DNA of 64,000 nt from Hydrogenophaga sp. 2FB. Its GTDB lineage: Bacteria > Pseudomonadota > Gammaproteobacteria > Burkholderiales > Burkholderiaceae_C. The stretch lies in assembly GCF_005503365.1 (NCBI RefSeq), contig NZ_SCML01000034.1:1-64000 (forward strand), written 5' to 3'. Below, in pieces: positions 20,554-29,141 of the stretch (position 1 is the first letter of the stretch; every line of letters begins with the position of its first letter). A program made the position numbers and the translations under genes. The notes under the pieces were generated by a model. The model saw only the letters and a program-made list of their open reading frames with translations. It ran no database searches and was not told where the DNA came from.

Positions 20554-21705
20554 ATGGACCGCATTCTTGAGGGCATCCGCGTGCTGGAGCTGGGCCAGGT
20601 GCTCGCGGGCCCCTTCGCCGGCGCGATCCTGGCCGACCTGGGCGCGGAGGTGGTCAAGCTCGAACGCGTCGAAGGCGGCGACGACGCCCGCCACATGGGG
20701 CCGGCCTTTCGCCACGGCGACGCCCACAATTTCCACATCTTCAACCGCGGCAAGCAGTCGGTGGCGATCGACCTCAAGAGCGCCGAAGGGCTGGCGGCCT
20801 TCGAGCGGCTGGTGGCCGACACCGACATCCTGATCCACAACCTGCGCCCGGGTGTCACGGTGGATCTGGGCATCGATGGACCGACGCTGTGCCAGCGCCA
20901 CCCGCGCCTGATCTACTGCGAAATTTCCGCCTTCGGGCACACCGGACCGATGCGGATGCAGCCGGGCTACGAACCTTTGATCCAGGCCTTCAGCGGGCTC
21001 TCCAGCATCAATGGCGGCCCGCAGGATCCGCCCATGCGCACCGGTGCGTCGGTCTGCGACCAGGGCAGCGGCATGTGGACCGTGATTGGCGCCCTGGCCT
21101 TGTTGCAGCGCCGGCACGCCACAGGCAAGGGCGGTATCGTCGGCACCTCGCTGCTCGAAACCGCGCTGGTGTGGACCGGGCAGAAGTCCGACGCGTACGC
21201 CAACGAAGGCCGGCTGCCCGATCGCCACCGCTCCGGCCATCCCGGCTTCGTGCCCTACGAATCCTTCGCGACGGCCGATGCGCCGTTGCTGATCTGTTGC
21301 GGCAACGACCGGCTGTTCGCCAAGCTGGCGCAGGGGCTCGGCCGACCCGACTGGACCACCGACGCGCGCTACGCCACCAACCGCGCCCGCCTCCAGCACA
21401 AGGCCGCGCTGCTGGCCGAACTCGAACCTTTGCTGCAACAACAGACGCGCGCCGAATGGCTCGCCCGCTTCACGGCGGCGGGCGTGCCCTGCGCGCCGGT
21501 CCACACGGTGCCCGAAGCCCTTGAGCATCCGCAGGTGAAGGCGCTGGACATGTTCCAGCCGGTGCCCGGCGAAGACTTCCGCTTGACAGGTTTGCCCTTG
21601 TCCATCGATGGCCAACGCCCGGCACACCGGTCCGTGGCGCCCCGGCTGGGCCAGCACAACGTGGACCATGGCGTCGCTCCCGCCAAGGGAACAAGCCATG
21701 TCTGA
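20554..21705 (+). CDS. CaiB/BaiF (family III) CoA transferase
   Basis: 383 residues. It has the family start (IRVLELGQVLAGPFAGAILADLGAEVVK split around residues 8-35), and the catalytic Asp at position 169 in SVCDQGSGMW, the same number as in formyl-CoA and carnitine CoA transferases. It moves CoA from a CoA donor onto a carboxylic acid. AGAGGAG lies about ten bases before the ATG. The next gene overlaps it by 8 bp and is a lyase-like enzyme, so the product acyl-CoA is probably cleaved next. Confidence 0.93.
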   Translation: MDRILEGIRVLELGQVLAGPFAGAILADLGAEVVKLERVEGGDDARHMGPAFRHGDAHNFHIFNRGKQSVAIDLKSAEGLAAFERLVADTDILIHNLRPGVTVDLGIDGPTLCQRHPRLIYCEISAFGHTGPMRMQPGYEPLIQAFSGLSSINGGPQDPPMRTGASVCDQGSGMWTVIGALALLQRRHATGKGGIVGTSLLETALVWTGQKSDAYANEGRLPDRHRSGHPGFVPYESFATADAPLLICCGNDRLFAKLAQGLGRPDWTTDARYATNRARLQHKAALLAELEPLLQQQTRAEWLARFTAAGVPCAPVHTVPEALEHPQVKALDMFQPVPGEDFRLTGLPLSIDGQRPAHRSVAPRLGQHNVDHGVAPAKGTSHV

Positions 21706-22642
21706 CCTGCCCAGGCACGTGCATCTGCACGAGGAAGGCCCTCGCGAAGGCTTTCAGATCGAACCCGGGCCCGTCGCCACGGCCGACAAGGTCCGGCTGA
21801 TCGAGGCCCTGGCCGAGACGGGTCTGACCGAGATCCAGTGCGTCTCGTTCGTGAACCCGGCGCGCGTGCCCGGCATGGTGGACGCCGAGGCGGTGGCCGC
21901 TGCGATCCGCAAGCGCCCGGGTGTGCGGTACACCGGACTCTGGTTGAACCTGCGCGGCATGCGGCGCGCGATGAACACCCCGCTGGACATCCAGGGGCGC
22001 GTGAGCGTCAGCGCGTCGGAGACCTTCTCCCTGCGCAACACCGGCAAGGGCACCGAAGACCTGCTGGACGAGATCCGCGCCACGCTCGCCTTCTGCGCGG
22101 AGCGCTCCATTCCCGTGGCGTCGGGCACCATCAGCACGGTGTTCGGCTGCAATCTCGAGGGCGAAATCGCTGTCGGCCGCGTGGTCGACGTCATCGCGCG
22201 GCTCTTCCACGTACTCGACGAGTTCGGCCTGCGCTTGCCCGTCCTTCAACTGGCCGACACCGTCGGCTGGGCGCACCCCAACGCCATTGCATCGGTGGTC
22301 GGCGCGGTGCGCGAGCGCTGGCCGGACCAGCGCATCGGCCTGCACCTGCACGACACGCGCGGCACCGCCATGGCCAACGCACTGATGGGCCTGCAACTCG
22401 GTGTGGATGCCTTCGACACCGCGTGCGCGGGCCTCGGTGGGTGCCCCTTTGCAGGCCACACGGGCGCGGCCGGCAACATCTGCACCGAGGACCTGGTGTT
22501 CATGTGCGAAGAAATGGGCATCGCCACCGGCGTCGACCTCGAGGCGCTGATCCATTGCGGGCACCTGGCCGAAGAGATCGTGGGCCACCCGCTCCCCGGA
22601 AAACTGATGCGCGGCGGCACCTTGCAGCGCTGGCGTCGGTGA
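21698..22642 (+). CDS. Hydroxymethylglutaryl-CoA lyase-like enzyme
   Basis: 314 residues of the DRE-TIM metallolyase fold. The metal/catalytic motif reads EEGPREGFQ (12-20): the usual RDG Asp is Glu17. The metal His pair is in GLHLHDTRG and the active-site Cys in AGLGGCPFAG. The family splits 3-hydroxy-3-methyl acyl-CoA esters (HMG-CoA, citramalyl-type) to acetyl-CoA or pyruvate plus a ketone or acid. ATG 21698 lies in the end of the CoA transferase gene, indicating coupling. With the transferase it makes an activation-cleavage pair; HMG itself is not proven as substrate. Confidence 0.85.
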   Translation: MSDLPRHVHLHEEGPREGFQIEPGPVATADKVRLIEALAETGLTEIQCVSFVNPARVPGMVDAEAVAAAIRKRPGVRYTGLWLNLRGMRRAMNTPLDIQGRVSVSASETFSLRNTGKGTEDLLDEIRATLAFCAERSIPVASGTISTVFGCNLEGEIAVGRVVDVIARLFHVLDEFGLRLPVLQLADTVGWAHPNAIASVVGAVRERWPDQRIGLHLHDTRGTAMANALMGLQLGVDAFDTACAGLGGCPFAGHTGAAGNICTEDLVFMCEEMGIATGVDLEALIHCGHLAEEIVGHPLPGKLMRGGTLQRWRR

Positions 22643-22693
22643 TCCCTTTCGCTTTTCCCGGTTCCGTTCGTTCATCAACAGGAGACAAACCAC

Positions 22694-23668
22694 ATGCATC
22701 GCTTTTTCCTCCGCGCCTCGGTTCCCGCCCTGCTCGCCTCGGCCCTGCTCTGCACGGGCCTGGCACAAGCGCAGTCGTACCCCGACAAGCCGATCACGAT
22801 CGTGGTGCCTTTCGCCGCCGGCAGTGGCACCGACCAGCAGGCCCGCGCCATGGCCCAGGCCCTCACCGCCGAGTACAAGGCGACCGTGGTCGTCGACAAC
22901 AAGGCCGGCGCCAGCGGCTTCATTGCCGCCCAGCACGTGGCCGCGGCGGCGCCGGACGGCTACACCCTCCTGATGACGACCAATACCACGCACGCGGCCA
23001 ACCAGCACCTCTACAAGAAGCTGCCGTACGACCCGGTCAAGGACTTCACACCCGTGGCCCTGCTCGCCAAAGGGCACATGCTGTTGCTCGTCAACGAATC
23101 GTCGCCGATCAAGTCGGTGGCCGATCTGATCGCCGCCGCGAAGAAGTCGCCGGGCAAGCTGAACTTCGGCAGCGGGAGCTCGTCGAGCCGCGTGGCCAGC
23201 GAGTTGCTCAAGCAGATGGCGAACATCGACGTGGTGAACGTGCCCTACAAGAGCAACCCCATGGCCATCACCGACCTCCTGGGCGGTCAGGTGGACTTCA
23301 TGTTCTCCGACGCCTCCACCGCGCTGCCGCAGGTCAAGAGCGGCAAGATGCGCGCCCTGGCGGTCAGCGGCACGAAACGGCTGGCCGCCGCGCCCACCGT
23401 GCCCACCGTCGAGGAAGCCGGCGTCAAGGGCTATGACATGTCGTACTGGACCGCGGTCTACCTGCCGGCAAAGGCCCCGGCGGCCGTCACGGCCAAGCTC
23501 AACGAGATGCTGATCAAGGCCACCACGTCGCCCGCCGTGGCCGGCTACATCGCCTCGACCAGCGGCGAGCAGGCCACCAGCACACCCGAGGGCCTGGCCA
23601 AATTCCAGGCCGACGAGTCGCAGAAGTGGGGCCGCATCATCCGGGCCGCCGGCATCGAAGCCGAGTGA
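22694..23668 (+). CDS. Bug/TctC-family tripartite tricarboxylate transporter binding protein
   Basis: 324 residues. Signal peptide MHRFFLRASVPALLASALLC...AQA, then the family start SYPDKPITIVVPFAAGSGTD and the APDGYTLLM, PYDPVKDFTPV and VPYK motifs. It is a periplasmic carboxylate-binding protein, 51 bp after the lyase-like gene, so it is the likely scavenger for the acid handled by the operon. No TctA/TctB membrane genes are adjacent; the only pair in the window is at 39.0-41.1 kb. Confidence 0.93.
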   Translation: MHRFFLRASVPALLASALLCTGLAQAQSYPDKPITIVVPFAAGSGTDQQARAMAQALTAEYKATVVVDNKAGASGFIAAQHVAAAAPDGYTLLMTTNTTHAANQHLYKKLPYDPVKDFTPVALLAKGHMLLLVNESSPIKSVADLIAAAKKSPGKLNFGSGSSSSRVASELLKQMANIDVVNVPYKSNPMAITDLLGGQVDFMFSDASTALPQVKSGKMRALAVSGTKRLAAAPTVPTVEEAGVKGYDMSYWTAVYLPAKAPAAVTAKLNEMLIKATTSPAVAGYIASTSGEQATSTPEGLAKFQADESQKWGRIIRAAGIEAE

Positions 23669-23747
23669 GCACGCCGCGATGCATCACACAAAGCAACGGG
23701 TCGTGCGCCGCGGCGGCGCGTTGAGCTGAATTCGGCGGCCAGCACGC

Positions 23748-24305
23748 TCAGGCGTGCAGCCGCGAACTCTTGGGCAAGTGCGACATCAGGAACTCCATCT
23801 GGTCCGCCAGGATGCGGCGGTTGCGCAGAATGAAGTCTTCCCACAGGCTGGGCACATAGGGCGCGTACACCAGATCCATGTGCGCCTGTTCGGGTGTGCG
23901 GTTGCCCTTGCGGTGGTTGCACGACTTGCAGGCCGTCACCACGTTCATCCAGGTGTCGCGCCCGCTCTGCCCCAGCGGCACGATGTGCTCGCGCGTGCAG
24001 GCCTCTTCCTGGCAGCTCTCGCCGCAATATGCGCACACATTGCGGTCGCGGGCGAACAGCTTGCTGTTGGTCAGCGTGGGCCGCAGGTCAAACGGGTTGA
24101 TGCGCGGCACGCCCTGGGTGCCGATGATGGAGTTGACCGTGATGATCGACTGGAGCCCGGTGACCGCGTTGTGCCCGCCGTGAAACACCGCGATCTCGGC
24201 ACCCATCTCCCAGCGCACCTCATCCGCCGCGTAGTGCAGCACGGCTTCCTCCAGGCTGATCCACGACTGTGGCAGCCCTTGCGCGGAGAGTTTCAAGACC
24301 TTCAA
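23748..24305 (-). CDS. HNH endonuclease family protein
   Basis: 185 residues. The HNH/zinc core lies at 88-140: CAYC (91-94), REHIVPLGQSGRDTWMNVV with His107 and Asn121, then CKSCNH (126-131). The first 80 residues are a separate domain of unknown role. The C-terminus is helical and basic. Such stand-alone HNH proteins are found in many proteobacteria as chromosomal genes; nothing here links it to a phage, a restriction system or a mobile element. It is divergent from ribF. Confidence 0.85.
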   Translation of the reverse strand: MKVLKLSAQGLPQSWISLEEAVLHYAADEVRWEMGAEIAVFHGGHNAVTGLQSIITVNSIIGTQGVPRINPFDLRPTLTNSKLFARDRNVCAYCGESCQEEACTREHIVPLGQSGRDTWMNVVTACKSCNHRKGNRTPEQAHMDLVYAPYVPSLWEDFILRNRRILADQMEFLMSHLPKSSRLHA

Positions 24306-24509
24306 GACGGGCTCCTTCCAACGAACAAGTCACCGGGGAGGGGCGGCGTTCACCACGCCGTCCTGCGGTCGCCGGCGAGGCCGGCGGGCGCATATCATCG
24401 AGTGCCAATATAGCGCGCTTTGATAAAGCGGCGGTGACTGTGGGCCTGGAAGCCACGGCATCTGCCCTCAAATGCCTCTCACCGCAGCTCCAGACCACCC
24501 TTCTTCGGC
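24306..24509. promoter_or_regulatory. Intergenic region between HNH gene and ribF
   Basis: 204 bp between divergent genes. A GCCGGC-rich hairpin (TCGCCGGCGAGGCCGGCGGGCG, spanning about 24370-24391, in short palindromic blocks) and an AT-richer stretch CATATCATCGAGTGCCAATATAGCG (near 24391-24415) are present; the latter may hold a -10 box for one of the genes. No flavin (FMN) riboswitch signature was recognised. Confidence 0.4.
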
Positions 24510-25574
24510 ATGAAAATCTTTCGCGGTTTGCGCCCCCGGCTCCCCGACACCCCGGGCTGCGCATTGACCATCGGCAATTTCGACGGCGTGCACCGGGGCC
24601 ACCAGGCCATGCTGGCCCTGCTCAACAACGAAGCCCACCACCGCGGCGTGCCCAGCTGCGTGATGACCTTCGAGCCGCACCCGCGCGACTATTTCGCCGC
24701 CCTGCACCACAAGCCCGAACTCGCGCCCGCGCGCATCGCCACCCTGCGCGACAAGCTGCAGGAACTCGACCGCTGCGGCGTCGACGAATGCGTGGTGCTG
24801 CCCTTCAATGCCCGGCTGGCCGGGCAGGCACCCGAGGCCTTCATCGAAGACACGCTGGTACGCGCATTCGGCGTGCAATACGTGCTGGTGGGTGACGACT
24901 TCCGCTTTGGCGCCCAGCGCAAAGGCGACTACGCCATGCTCGACGCGGCGGGCAACCGGCTGGGTTTCGACGTGGCGCGCATGCAGAGCTACGAGGTGCA
25001 CGGCCTGCGCGTTTCCAGCTCCGCCGTGCGCGAAGCCCTGGGCGGTGGCCGCATGGAGGACGTGGCGGCCCTGCTGGGCCGTCCCTACAGCATCAGCGGC
25101 CACGTGGTGCACGGGCGCAAGCTCGGCCGCCAGCTGGCCGAGAGCGGCCCGGGCAGGCACGACGGTTTTCGCACCCTCAACATGCGCTTCTCGCACTGGA
25201 AACCGGCGGCCAGCGGCATCTTCGCGGTCCACGTGCACGGCCTGGGGCCGCACCCCGATTCCCCCCCGTTGCCCGGCGTGGCCAACCTCGGCGTGCGCCC
25301 CTCGCTGGACCCGGACGACGTGAACGGCGGGCGGGTGTTGCTGGAAACCCATTGCCTCGACTGGCCGGCGGAGATGGCCGCCAGCCTGCCTGGTGGAGAG
25401 GCCTACGGTAAAATCGTGCGCGTGGAACTGCTGCACAAACTGCACGACGAATTGAAGTACGACAGCCTCGACGCCCTCACCCAGGGCATCGCACGGGACT
25501 GCGACGACGCACGCGCCTTCTTCGCTTCGCTGCACACCCAGACCCACCGGCAGACCACGCGCGACCGAATTTAG
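24510..25574 (+). CDS. ribF: Bifunctional riboflavin kinase / FAD synthetase
   Basis: Makes FMN from riboflavin and then FAD. 354 residues. The N-terminal adenylyltransferase domain has GNFDGVHRGHQAML (22-35) and a later ISSS-type motif (VSSSAVREALGGG). The C-terminal kinase domain has GHVVHGRKLGRQLAESGPGRHDGFRTLNM; the normal G-x-PTAN segment of the kinase site is not conserved here in the usual form (SGPGRHDGFRTLNM). It precedes ileS-lspA, a very common gene order (ribF-ileS-lspA). Confidence 0.94.
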   Translation: MKIFRGLRPRLPDTPGCALTIGNFDGVHRGHQAMLALLNNEAHHRGVPSCVMTFEPHPRDYFAALHHKPELAPARIATLRDKLQELDRCGVDECVVLPFNARLAGQAPEAFIEDTLVRAFGVQYVLVGDDFRFGAQRKGDYAMLDAAGNRLGFDVARMQSYEVHGLRVSSSAVREALGGGRMEDVAALLGRPYSISGHVVHGRKLGRQLAESGPGRHDGFRTLNMRFSHWKPAASGIFAVHVHGLGPHPDSPPLPGVANLGVRPSLDPDDVNGGRVLLETHCLDWPAEMAASLPGGEAYGKIVRVELLHKLHDELKYDSLDALTQGIARDCDDARAFFASLHTQTHRQTTRDRI

Positions 25575-25598
25575 ACGACCTGTCTGCCCGGTCGCCGC

Positions 25599-25673
25599 CC
25601 TTCGACAGGCTCAGGGCGAACGGTTTCCTCTCTCTTGTTCCCACACTCCCCGCTCGGGCTGAGCTTGTCGAAG
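25599..25673. repeat. Inverted intergenic repeat (TTCGACAGGCTCAG type)
   Basis: Left arm 25599-25623 (starting CCTTCGACAGGCTCAGGGCG) and right arm 25651-25673 (ending GAGCTTGTCGAAG) are imperfect reverse complements, with about 20 of 25 positions matching, around a 27-base centre. From memory this is a well-known scattered intergenic element in many proteobacterial genomes. It lies between ribF and ileS and leaves only 19 bp before the ileS start, so it is probably transcribed. Confidence 0.8.
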
Positions 25674-25692
25674 CCACCACGGAATTCCTGTC

Positions 25693-28560
25693 ATGTCCGA
25701 CACCCCCACCGATTACCGCAGCACCCTCAACCTGCCCGACACGCCCTTCCCCATGCGCGGCGACCTGCCCAAGCGCGAGCCGGGCTGGGCCAAGAGCTGG
25801 AACCAGGACGGCCTCTACAAGCGCCTGCGCGACGCCCGTGCCGGCGCGCCGCTGTTCGTGCTGCACGACGGCCCGCCCTACGCCAACGGCCAGATCCACA
25901 TGGGCCACGCCGTCAACAAGGTGCTCAAGGACATGATCGTCAAGAGCCGCCAACTGGCCGGCTTTGACGCGCAATACATCCCCGGCTGGGACTGCCACGG
26001 CCTGCCGATCGAGAACGCGATCGAAAAGAAACACGGCCGCAACCTCAGCCGCGACGACATGCAGGCCAAGAGCCGCGCCTACGCCACCGAGCAGATCGAC
26101 CAGCAGCGCGAGGACTTCAAGCGCCTGGGCATCCTGGGCGACTGGGAGCGCCCCTACCGCACCATGGACTTCGCCAACGAAGCCGGTGAGCTGCGCGCGT
26201 TCAAGCGCGTGATCGAACGCGGCTTCGTCTACCGTGGCCTCAAGCCGGTCTACTGGTGCTTCGACTGCGGCTCCTCGCTCGCCGAATTCGAGATCGAATA
26301 CGCCGACAAGAAGAGCGACACGCTCGACGTGGCCTTCGAAACCAACGACGGTGTGGCGCTGGCCAATGCCTTCGGGCTGGCCGCGTTGCCCGCCGGCAAG
26401 AGCGCCTTCGCCGTCATCTGGACCACCACCGCCTGGACCATCCCCGCCAACCAGGCGCTCAACGCCCACCCCGAGCTCACCTACGCGCTGGTCGACACAC
26501 CGCGCGGCGTGCTGCTGCTGGCCGAATCGCTGGTCGAAAAATGCCTGGAGCGCTTCCAGCTCGAAGGCACGGTCATCGCCACCACCAAGGGCGAAGCGCT
26601 GCGCGACCAGGTCTTCCGCCACCCGCTGTACGACGTGGACGCCGGCTACCGCCGCCTCTCCCCGCTGTACCTGGCCGACTACGTGAGCGACAGCGACGGC
26701 ACCGGCCTCGTGCACTCGGCGCCGGCCTACGGCCTGGACGACTTCAACTCCTGCGTGTCGCACGGCCTGGCCTACGACGACATCCTCAACCCGGTGCAGG
26801 GCAACGGCGCCTACGCGCCCGACTTCCCGTTGTTCGGCGGCCAGCACATCTGGAAGGCCGTGCCGGCCATCCTGGAAGCGCTGAAGAACGCCGGCCGCCT
26901 CATGGCCACGCAGCCCATCACGCACAGCTACCCGCACTGCTGGCGCCACAAGACGCCGGTGATCTACCGCGCGGCGGCCCAGTGGTTCATCCGCATGGAC
27001 GAGGGCGAAGGCGTGTTCACCAAGGACAAGGCCCCACGCACGCTGCGCGAGACCGCACTGGACGCGATCGAGCACACCCACTTCTTCCCGGAAAACGGCA
27101 AGACGCGCCTGCACGACATGATCGCCAACCGGCCCGACTGGTGCATCTCGCGCCAGCGCAGCTGGGGCGTGCCGATCCCGTTCTTCCTGCACAAGGATTC
27201 GGGCGAGCTGCACCCGCGCACCATGGAGATCCTCGACCAGGCAGCCGACATCGTCGAAAAGGGCGGCATCGAGGCCTGGAGCCGCGTGACGGCCGAGGAA
27301 ATCCTGGGCGCCGAAGACGCGCCGAAGTACACCAAGAGCCAGGACATCCTGGAAGTCTGGTTCGACTCGGGCTCGACCTTCCAGCACGTGCTGCGCGCCA
27401 GCCACGCCAAGGCCTACATCAATGGCGCGTTCCACCACGAAGGCCCCGAGGCCGACCTGTACCTCGAAGGCCACGACCAGCACCGCGGCTGGTTCCATTC
27501 CTCGCTGCTGCTCGGCTGCGCGCTGTACGACCGCGCGCCCTACCGCGGCCTGCTCACCCATGGCTTCACCGTGGACAGCCAGGGCCGCAAGATGAGCAAG
27601 TCGCTGGGCAACGGCATCGACCCACAAGACGTCACGAAGAAGCTCGGCGCGGAAATCATCCGCCTGTGGGTGGCCGCGAGCGACTACTCGGGCGACATCG
27701 CCGGCGACGACAAGATCCTCGCCCGCGTGGTCGACGCCTACCGCCGCATCCGCAACACGCTGCGCTTCCTGCTCGCCAACGTGAGCGACTTCGACCCCGC
27801 CACGGACGCCGTGCCGCACGACCAGATGCTGGAGATCGACCGGTACGCGCTCGCGCGCGCAGCGCAGTTCCAGACCGAGATCCTGGCGCACTTCGACGTG
27901 TACGAATTCCACCCGGTGGTGGCCAAGCTGCAGGTGTACTGCTCGGAAGACCTCGGCGCGTTCTACCTCGACGTGCTGAAAGACCGGCTCTACACCACCG
28001 CGCCCAAGAGCCTGGCGCGGCGCAGCGCACAGACCGCGCTGCACCAGATCACGCACGCCATGCTGCGCTGGATGGCGCCGTTCATGAGCTTCACAGCCGA
28101 AGAAGCGTGGCCCGTGCTGGCCGGTTCCAGGAGCCAGGGATCGATCTTCTTCGAAACCTTCGCCGACCTGCCCCAGGCCAACGAAGGCCTGCTGGCAAAG
28201 TGGACGCGCATCTGCGACGTGCGCAACGTGGTGAACAAGGAAATCGAGACCGTGCGCGCGGCGGGCCAGGTCGGCTCCTCGCTGCAGGCCAACGTGCGCC
28301 TCACGGCGCCGGCCGACGACCATGCGCTGCTGGCCTCGCTGGGCGACGACCTCAAGTTCGCGCTGATCGTCTCGGCGGTGGAATTGCTCAAGGGCGAAGG
28401 CGATGCGCTGGCGGTGCAGGTCGTGCCCTCGACCGCCGCCAAGTGCGAGCGTTGCTGGCACTACCGCGATGACGTGGGCAGCGATGCGGCCCACCCCACG
28501 TTGTGCGGACGCTGCACCAGCAACCTCTTTGGCGCAGGCGAACCGCGCCGCGTCGCATGA
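25693..28560 (+). CDS. ileS: Isoleucyl-tRNA synthetase
   Basis: Class I aminoacyl-tRNA synthetase charging tRNA-Ile, 955 residues. The HIGH motif is HMGH at 69-72, and KMSKS is at 633-637. The editing domain sits between. The C-terminal zinc motif CERCWHYR...CGRCTSN is complete, as in the bacterial (eukaryote-unlike, mupirocin-sensitive type) enzyme. The stop overlaps the lspA start (ATGA). A GGAATTCC-like sequence, not a good ribosome site, precedes the ATG. Confidence 0.97.
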   Translation: MSDTPTDYRSTLNLPDTPFPMRGDLPKREPGWAKSWNQDGLYKRLRDARAGAPLFVLHDGPPYANGQIHMGHAVNKVLKDMIVKSRQLAGFDAQYIPGWDCHGLPIENAIEKKHGRNLSRDDMQAKSRAYATEQIDQQREDFKRLGILGDWERPYRTMDFANEAGELRAFKRVIERGFVYRGLKPVYWCFDCGSSLAEFEIEYADKKSDTLDVAFETNDGVALANAFGLAALPAGKSAFAVIWTTTAWTIPANQALNAHPELTYALVDTPRGVLLLAESLVEKCLERFQLEGTVIATTKGEALRDQVFRHPLYDVDAGYRRLSPLYLADYVSDSDGTGLVHSAPAYGLDDFNSCVSHGLAYDDILNPVQGNGAYAPDFPLFGGQHIWKAVPAILEALKNAGRLMATQPITHSYPHCWRHKTPVIYRAAAQWFIRMDEGEGVFTKDKAPRTLRETALDAIEHTHFFPENGKTRLHDMIANRPDWCISRQRSWGVPIPFFLHKDSGELHPRTMEILDQAADIVEKGGIEAWSRVTAEEILGAEDAPKYTKSQDILEVWFDSGSTFQHVLRASHAKAYINGAFHHEGPEADLYLEGHDQHRGWFHSSLLLGCALYDRAPYRGLLTHGFTVDSQGRKMSKSLGNGIDPQDVTKKLGAEIIRLWVAASDYSGDIAGDDKILARVVDAYRRIRNTLRFLLANVSDFDPATDAVPHDQMLEIDRYALARAAQFQTEILAHFDVYEFHPVVAKLQVYCSEDLGAFYLDVLKDRLYTTAPKSLARRSAQTALHQITHAMLRWMAPFMSFTAEEAWPVLAGSRSQGSIFFETFADLPQANEGLLAKWTRICDVRNVVNKEIETVRAAGQVGSSLQANVRLTAPADDHALLASLGDDLKFALIVSAVELLKGEGDALAVQVVPSTAAKCERCWHYRDDVGSDAAHPTLCGRCTSNLFGAGEPRRVA

Positions 28561-29069
28561 CCGCCCGCGGCAGCAACAGCCACCTCTGGCCCTGGCTGGG
28601 CCTGGCGGCCCTCGTTCTGGTGGCCGACCAGCTCAGCAAGAACTGGATCCTCTCGGCCTACCAGCTGGGCGACAGCACCCACGTCACCAGCTTCTTCAAC
28701 CTCGTGCGCGTGCACAACAGCGGCGCGGCGTTCTCGTTCCTCGCGGGCGCGGGCGGCTGGCAACGCTGGTTCTTCACCGCCGTGGGCGTGGGCGCGGCCG
28801 TCTTCATCGTCTGGATGCTGCGCTCGCACCCCGGCCAGAAGCTGTTCGCGTTCGCGCTGGCCTGCATCCTGGGCGGCGCGCTGGGCAATGTGATCGACCG
28901 CCTGTGGCATGGCTACGTGGTCGACTTCCTCGACTTCCACTGGTCTTTCCTGTCCGGCCTCTTCCCCGGCGGTCATTTCCCCTCGTTCAATTTCGCGGAC
29001 ATCGCCATCTCGGTGGGTGCCGTGGCGCTGATCCTGGACGAAATCCTGCGCGTGCGCCGCCGCCCTTGA
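28557..29069 (+). CDS. lspA: Lipoprotein signal peptidase (signal peptidase II)
   Basis: Inner-membrane aspartyl protease that cuts prolipoproteins before the lipid-modified Cys. 170 residues with four hydrophobic helices. Catalytic aspartates are Asp114 in GNVIDR and Asp148 in [18 protein letters not shown] near 22-30 and NSGAAFSFL near 54 are the other conserved boxes. ATG 28557 overlaps the ileS stop, so translation is coupled. It supplies mature lipoproteins to the Lol system encoded elsewhere in the window. Confidence 0.97.
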   Translation: MTARGSNSHLWPWLGLAALVLVADQLSKNWILSAYQLGDSTHVTSFFNLVRVHNSGAAFSFLAGAGGWQRWFFTAVGVGAAVFIVWMLRSHPGQKLFAFALACILGGALGNVIDRLWHGYVVDFLDFHWSFLSGLFPGGHFPSFNFADIAISVGAVALILDEILRVRRRP

Positions 29070-29141
29070 GCCCCGGCGCGGGCCCGTGAGTCTCGCACCG
29101 CCAGCAGGGGCTTGCCCCTGCGGCGTATAGTTTTGAGGTTC

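Noticed and set aside
23706-23721. GC-rich hairpin between Bug and HNH genes as a terminator
   Set aside because: GCGCCG/CGGCGC pairs across three bases but no T-run follows on either strand.
23748-24305. HNH gene as part of a phage, intron or restriction system
   Set aside because: Flanks are housekeeping genes; no methylase, intron structure or phage gene is near.
24306-24509. FMN riboswitch before ribF
   Set aside because: The conserved AGGGYRA-type blocks of an RFN element are not visible; the gene order is the constitutive ribF-ileS-lspA type.
25477-28494. 1005-residue open frame on the minus strand
   Set aside because: Antisense to ileS, whose HMGH, KMSKS and zinc motifs are all in order on the plus strand.
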